From Bacilli bacterium (lineage in GTDB: Bacteria; Bacillota_I; Bacilli_A; RF39; UBA660), in assembly GCA_016297695.1 (NCBI GenBank), contig JAEDGC010000001.1, positions 60,721 through 124,720 of the forward strand: a stretch of 64,000 nt of DNA, written 5' to 3'. The notes under the pieces were generated by a model, which did not search any database, was not told the DNA's origin, and saw only the letters and a program-made list of their open reading frames with translations. The position numbers were made by a program, and so were the translations under genes. Shown here piece after piece: positions 61,530 through 64,000 of this stretch (position 1 is the stretch's first letter; the number at the start of each line of letters is the position of its first letter).

Positions 61530-62792
61530 ATCACCCAAGCTCTTTGCGCCTCTCAGTAGATTTTGATCGTATTCTTTAGCGTCTTGATAATTACCATTTA
61601 ATTGAGTTGCAGTAAGTATAAATATTTCATATTGATTAGCTAAATCCTTTAATCTTACTCCAATCATAAAAAGTATATTATCTTCACGCAATCCCTTAAC
61701 TCCTGCTTTGCTCGATATTTCACTTAAAATTTTCATACTTGAATGAATATAATCAAAAGCTACATATTTTACACCATTATCTCTAATGTTACGCTTAATA
61801 CAGTTTTCAATATCTTGCATACTAAAATCCGGTAATTCTTCTATATATAAAGGAGAGTTTTTTAATATTTCTGCAGCTTTTCTAACTCTTGCAAGTTCTC
61901 CTTCTTCATATTTACCTGTGAGTATGTGATCTTCATTTACTCCACTAACGAAGCACAACATCATAGATTGTATTTCTGCTTTTTCTTGTTCAGTAGAAAT
62001 AAAAAGGCTTGGTTCTTTCGTTCCATTAGTTTCCCACTCTCTTGTTTTAGTATTAAAAATTTCATTACAAGCAAAAGAGCAAATATCTGCAATCATTGTA
62101 CGAGATTTACCTAGTCCGGTTGCTGCGGAACGCATATACACTTTTTTAAGTCTTGCTCCACGAGTAATAGTATTAATATAGTCACCATACATAGGATACC
62201 CAAAATCAGGCGTATTCATAAAATTATCAATAAGTGAATCAAGTCCATCACCGGCTTGAATGCCTTTTTTATCAAAATCTTCCGCATAGTCTAATCTTAC
62301 ATCTTGAATTTTCTTATCAATAATTTCCGCAATTTCTTCAACTGATGTATTATCTAACCAATCTTCTTGCTTTTGTTTCTTTGTTGCATCTAAAATATTA
62401 TCTGTATCATATAACCAAGATAAATCCATTCCGCATTTTTCATTGTACATTCTTAATAAAGTAAATTTCTTTACTCTATTGTAATAATAAGGAAATGTTT
62501 CTATTGTAGAATATTCTGCTGCTTTTTCTAAATATTCACTTCCGTTATTGCTTTTATAGATTCCATATTGTTTAGGTCTTTGTGATAAATAATCATCAAT
62601 AGTCAAAGTTGTTATTTCTTTATTACCTAACATATGTAGATTATATATTGCGCCAAACACTATTCTATGAAAATCATTTGGAAAATATTCTTCTAAGAAT
62701 TTATATTTTTCATCATCTAAAATAGATGGTGTTTTATAAACATTTCCTATTACATGAAGAATTGATAATGAATCAACATATTTATTATTCAT
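61530..62792 (-). CDS. dnaB: Replicative DNA helicase (DnaB-like), exon 1
   Basis: The N-terminal ~421 residues; ATG 62792 is preferred (GGAGG 12 nt upstream), ATG 62801 is only 3 nt from it. The N-terminal helical domain is followed by Walker A RSAATGLGKSRTM near 235, Walker B VKYVAFDYIHS near 342, TATQLNGNY near 400 (H3) and LRGAKSLGD| at the splice site. Spliced protein is about 512 residues, typical for a DnaB-type ring helicase. It unwinds DNA at the phage fork with the primase encoded next. Confidence 0.9.
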
Positions 62793-63276
62793 TATTATCA
62801 TTATCCTCCATATCTAAATTAAATAATTTTATTTTATTATCTTTTTCTGGTGGGGTAATAGTTATTTCTATTACTTCTTGATTTATATTTTTATTTATAT
62901 TCTTTTTTTGAGCTTCAAATATTTTATAATAATATTGTTCAGCTTCTTTATAAATATATGGTACAATGCCTATTCCACCTAAAGATTTATCAATTGAACC
63001 ACCTTGTACTTCAAACCACCATTTTAAAGTTTTTAATATTCCAGAATAGGTATAATGATATTCTTTTCTAAATTCTGCAAGTTGCTTTTTTATTTTTGCA
63101 TTTATCTCATTTTCACAGAAAACCTTTTTTATATATTCTTCTAATTCTTTTAAATCTTTTCCACTTTGTTCTGCACAATTTTTATGGGCATATCTTCTTT
63201 CTTGTATCTTGATAAAAGGCTCTCTATCTCGATCGAAGGTCTCGCCGCAATAATAACAAATTACTGGATGTGGCAA
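62785..63276 (-). CDS. Zinc-finger protein before the helicase gene
   Basis: 163 residues; TTG start at 63276, 8 nt after AAAGGAG. N-terminal ICYYCGETFDRD ... RRYAHKNCAEQ is a Cys3His-like zinc finger near residues 6-34. The middle helical part (KIKKQLAEFRKEYHYTYSGILKTLKWWFEVQGG) and its overlap with dnaB suggest a helicase loader or replication accessory; inference. The tail is charged and Asn-rich. Confidence 0.68.
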   Translation of the reverse strand: MPHPVICYYCGETFDRDREPFIKIQERRYAHKNCAEQSGKDLKELEEYIKKVFCENEINAKIKKQLAEFRKEYHYTYSGILKTLKWWFEVQGGSIDKSLGGIGIVPYIYKEAEQYYYKIFEAQKKNINKNINQEVIEITITPPEKDNKIKLFNLDMEDNDNNE

Positions 63277-63291
63277 AATTAAAACTCCTTT

Positions 63292-63328
63292 CTAAAAAAT
63301 ATAGAGGGATAAATATTTACCCCTCTAT
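63292..63328 (-). terminator. Terminator after the RecA/Sak4-like gene
   Basis: ATAGAGGG and CCCTCTAT form an 8-bp stem; on the minus strand ATTTTTTAG follows. Confidence 0.75.
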
Positions 63329-63332
63329 GATT

Positions 63333-63998
63333 TTACTTTAAAAGTTCATCTTTAATCTCCGCAACAATTAAATCTATAAGCTCAACCTGTGCAATAGAAG
63401 ATTCTGAAACTTTCTTACCCTTTCCAAGATACTTCTCAACAATATAAGTAATCTTTGGTCCATAGAAAGGAGCATCTTTTGTCATAAGTTTCTTTGTCAT
63501 ATCTGAAAATTCTGTAATTAAACTATCATAATCAAGTTCTTTCTTAACAGATTCAACATTTCTTTCATCAGTAACATATTTATTATCATATATTTTTGCT
63601 TCTGTATCTATTGCTTTATTTAAAGCGTCTACAAGAGCGTTATAATCCATAGGTATTTCTGGATCTATATATTTGAAGCGGCAACCAGTATCAACACTGT
63701 TATCTATTGATCTTAAAATCAGTTTTACTTGAGCAGTACCAGTTTCCTTATCCTTATACTTTTTAGCATAAGCATATATATCAGCCATATCTTTTGCGAT
63801 ATTGTTAAAAGAACTTGGACAAGAAGGAACTACTTGATTATATTCTGTTCCATCTTCCATTTTGAAAACCTTATCTTTACAATGTGATATGAAAAATACC
63901 GCATATCCGAGCTGAGTCATTGTACGAAAGACTTCTTCAAACTCCTTCTTCATAAGAGTCCAACCGCCGCCGTAAGGAATATCTCCTATCTTATCTAC
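63333..63998 (-). CDS. RecA/Sak4-like AAA ATPase, C-terminal part (cut by window end)
   Basis: At least 222 residues. The frame continues in sense upstream of the first ATG (63953) as DKIGDIPYGGGWTL up to the window end, so the true start is outside. YAVFFISHCKDKV near the start, following a catalytic strand, resembles the sensor region of the phage AAA_24/Sak4 ATPases that pair with single-strand annealing. KLILRSIDNSVDTGCRFKY and a helical C-terminus follow. The Walker A is not in the window. Likely recombination or ssDNA-binding ATPase. Confidence 0.72.
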   Translation of the reverse strand, partial: VDKIGDIPYGGGWTLMKKEFEEVFRTMTQLGYAVFFISHCKDKVFKMEDGTEYNQVVPSCPSSFNNIAKDMADIYAYAKKYKDKETGTAQVKLILRSIDNSVDTGCRFKYIDPEIPMDYNALVDALNKAIDTEAKIYDNKYVTDERNVESVKKELDYDSLITEFSDMTKKLMTKDAPFYGPKITYIVEKYLGKGKKVSESSIAQVELIDLIVAEIKDELLK

Positions 63999-64000
63999 AT

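Noticed and set aside
7376..62792. Inteins or frameshift pseudogenes as cause of split terL, dut, nrdD, dnaE, dnaB
   Set aside because: Upstream pieces run into stop codons soon after the break (within the intron), no Hint-type splicing motifs flank the breaks, and group I core elements with P1 and P7 pairings are present in each gap.
1..64000. Alternative genetic code (recoded stop)
   Set aside because: Genes close sensibly with TAA/TGA/TAG and no conserved protein needs a stop read as sense, apart from the intron-split genes.
1..64000. tRNA genes
   Set aside because: Scanning for GTTC-A-A/GGTTCGA loops with acceptor stems gave no cloverleaf I could support; a dedicated tRNA search was not possible here.

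Overview
The window is 64 kb of a large, AT-rich (roughly 70% A+T by eye) tailed double-stranded DNA phage. The host is inferred, not seen: strong AAAGGAG/GGAGG ribosome sites, sigma-A-like TTGACA/TATAAT promoters, several TTG starts, an anaerobic (class III) ribonucleotide reductase and low GC point to an anaerobic Gram-positive gut bacterium of the Clostridia type. The standard genetic code is sufficient. I see no tRNA gene, integrase or CRISPR array. Both window ends cut through the genome.

Layout. (1) 1-4.4 kb: small, mostly unknown genes, nearly all leftward. The left-arm genes are served by near-identical extended -10 promoters, together with two copies of a ~130-nt structured element and a short repeat array. 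This looks like an early or host-takeover region. (2) 4.4-4.8 kb: divergent control region. (3) 4.8-40.45 kb, rightward: packaging and virion genes in a classic order. These are three zinc-ribbon proteins (one probably the small terminase), large terminase, portal, protease/scaffold, possible decoration protein, major capsid protein, connectors and neck proteins, tail tube, tail chaperone, a 2840-residue tape measure, baseplate/fibre proteins, a membrane protein and accessory structural proteins. Terminators follow the capsid, tube, chaperone, tape-measure and hub genes. (4) 40.48-64 kb, leftward: replication and nucleotide metabolism. Reading in the direction of transcription these are a RecA/Sak4-like ATPase (cut by the window end), Zn protein, DnaB helicase, primase, macrodomain protein, RecJ-like nuclease, RecD/Dda-like helicase, DnaE polymerase, guanylate kinase, two DNA methyltransferases, glutaredoxin, NrdD, NrdG, an FTR-like redox protein, dUTPase and a RuvC-like resolvase.

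The outstanding feature is intron load. Five core genes (terL, dut, nrdD, dnaE twice, dnaB) are interrupted by six group I introns. I could place the splice sites of each: exon 1 ends in T, the intron ends in G, the reading frame is restored, and for all six I can draw a P1 helix with a T.G pair at the splice site. Five introns carry homing endonuclease genes of three families (LAGLIDADG, GIY-YIG, EDxHD/VSR-like); the sixth is a 338-bp ORF-less intron sitting directly before the catalytic DID aspartates of the polymerase. A free-standing EDxHD endonuclease lies next to terL.

How the parts work together: left-arm promoters of one class drive takeover genes. The right leftward block makes dNTPs (NrdD/NrdG with glutaredoxin and FTR-like partner, dUTPase, guanylate kinase) and replicates and modifies DNA. 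A second promoter class, with a conserved AATTTTTGG spacer end, drives the virion operon. The long tape measure predicts an unusually long non-contractile tail; no tail sheath gene was recognised. Other items worth attention are the two-copy structured RNA candidate, strong enrichment of GCGG/CCGC (Chi-like?), a TARG1-like macrodomain and an uncharacterised 531-residue protein between tail tube and tail chaperone genes.
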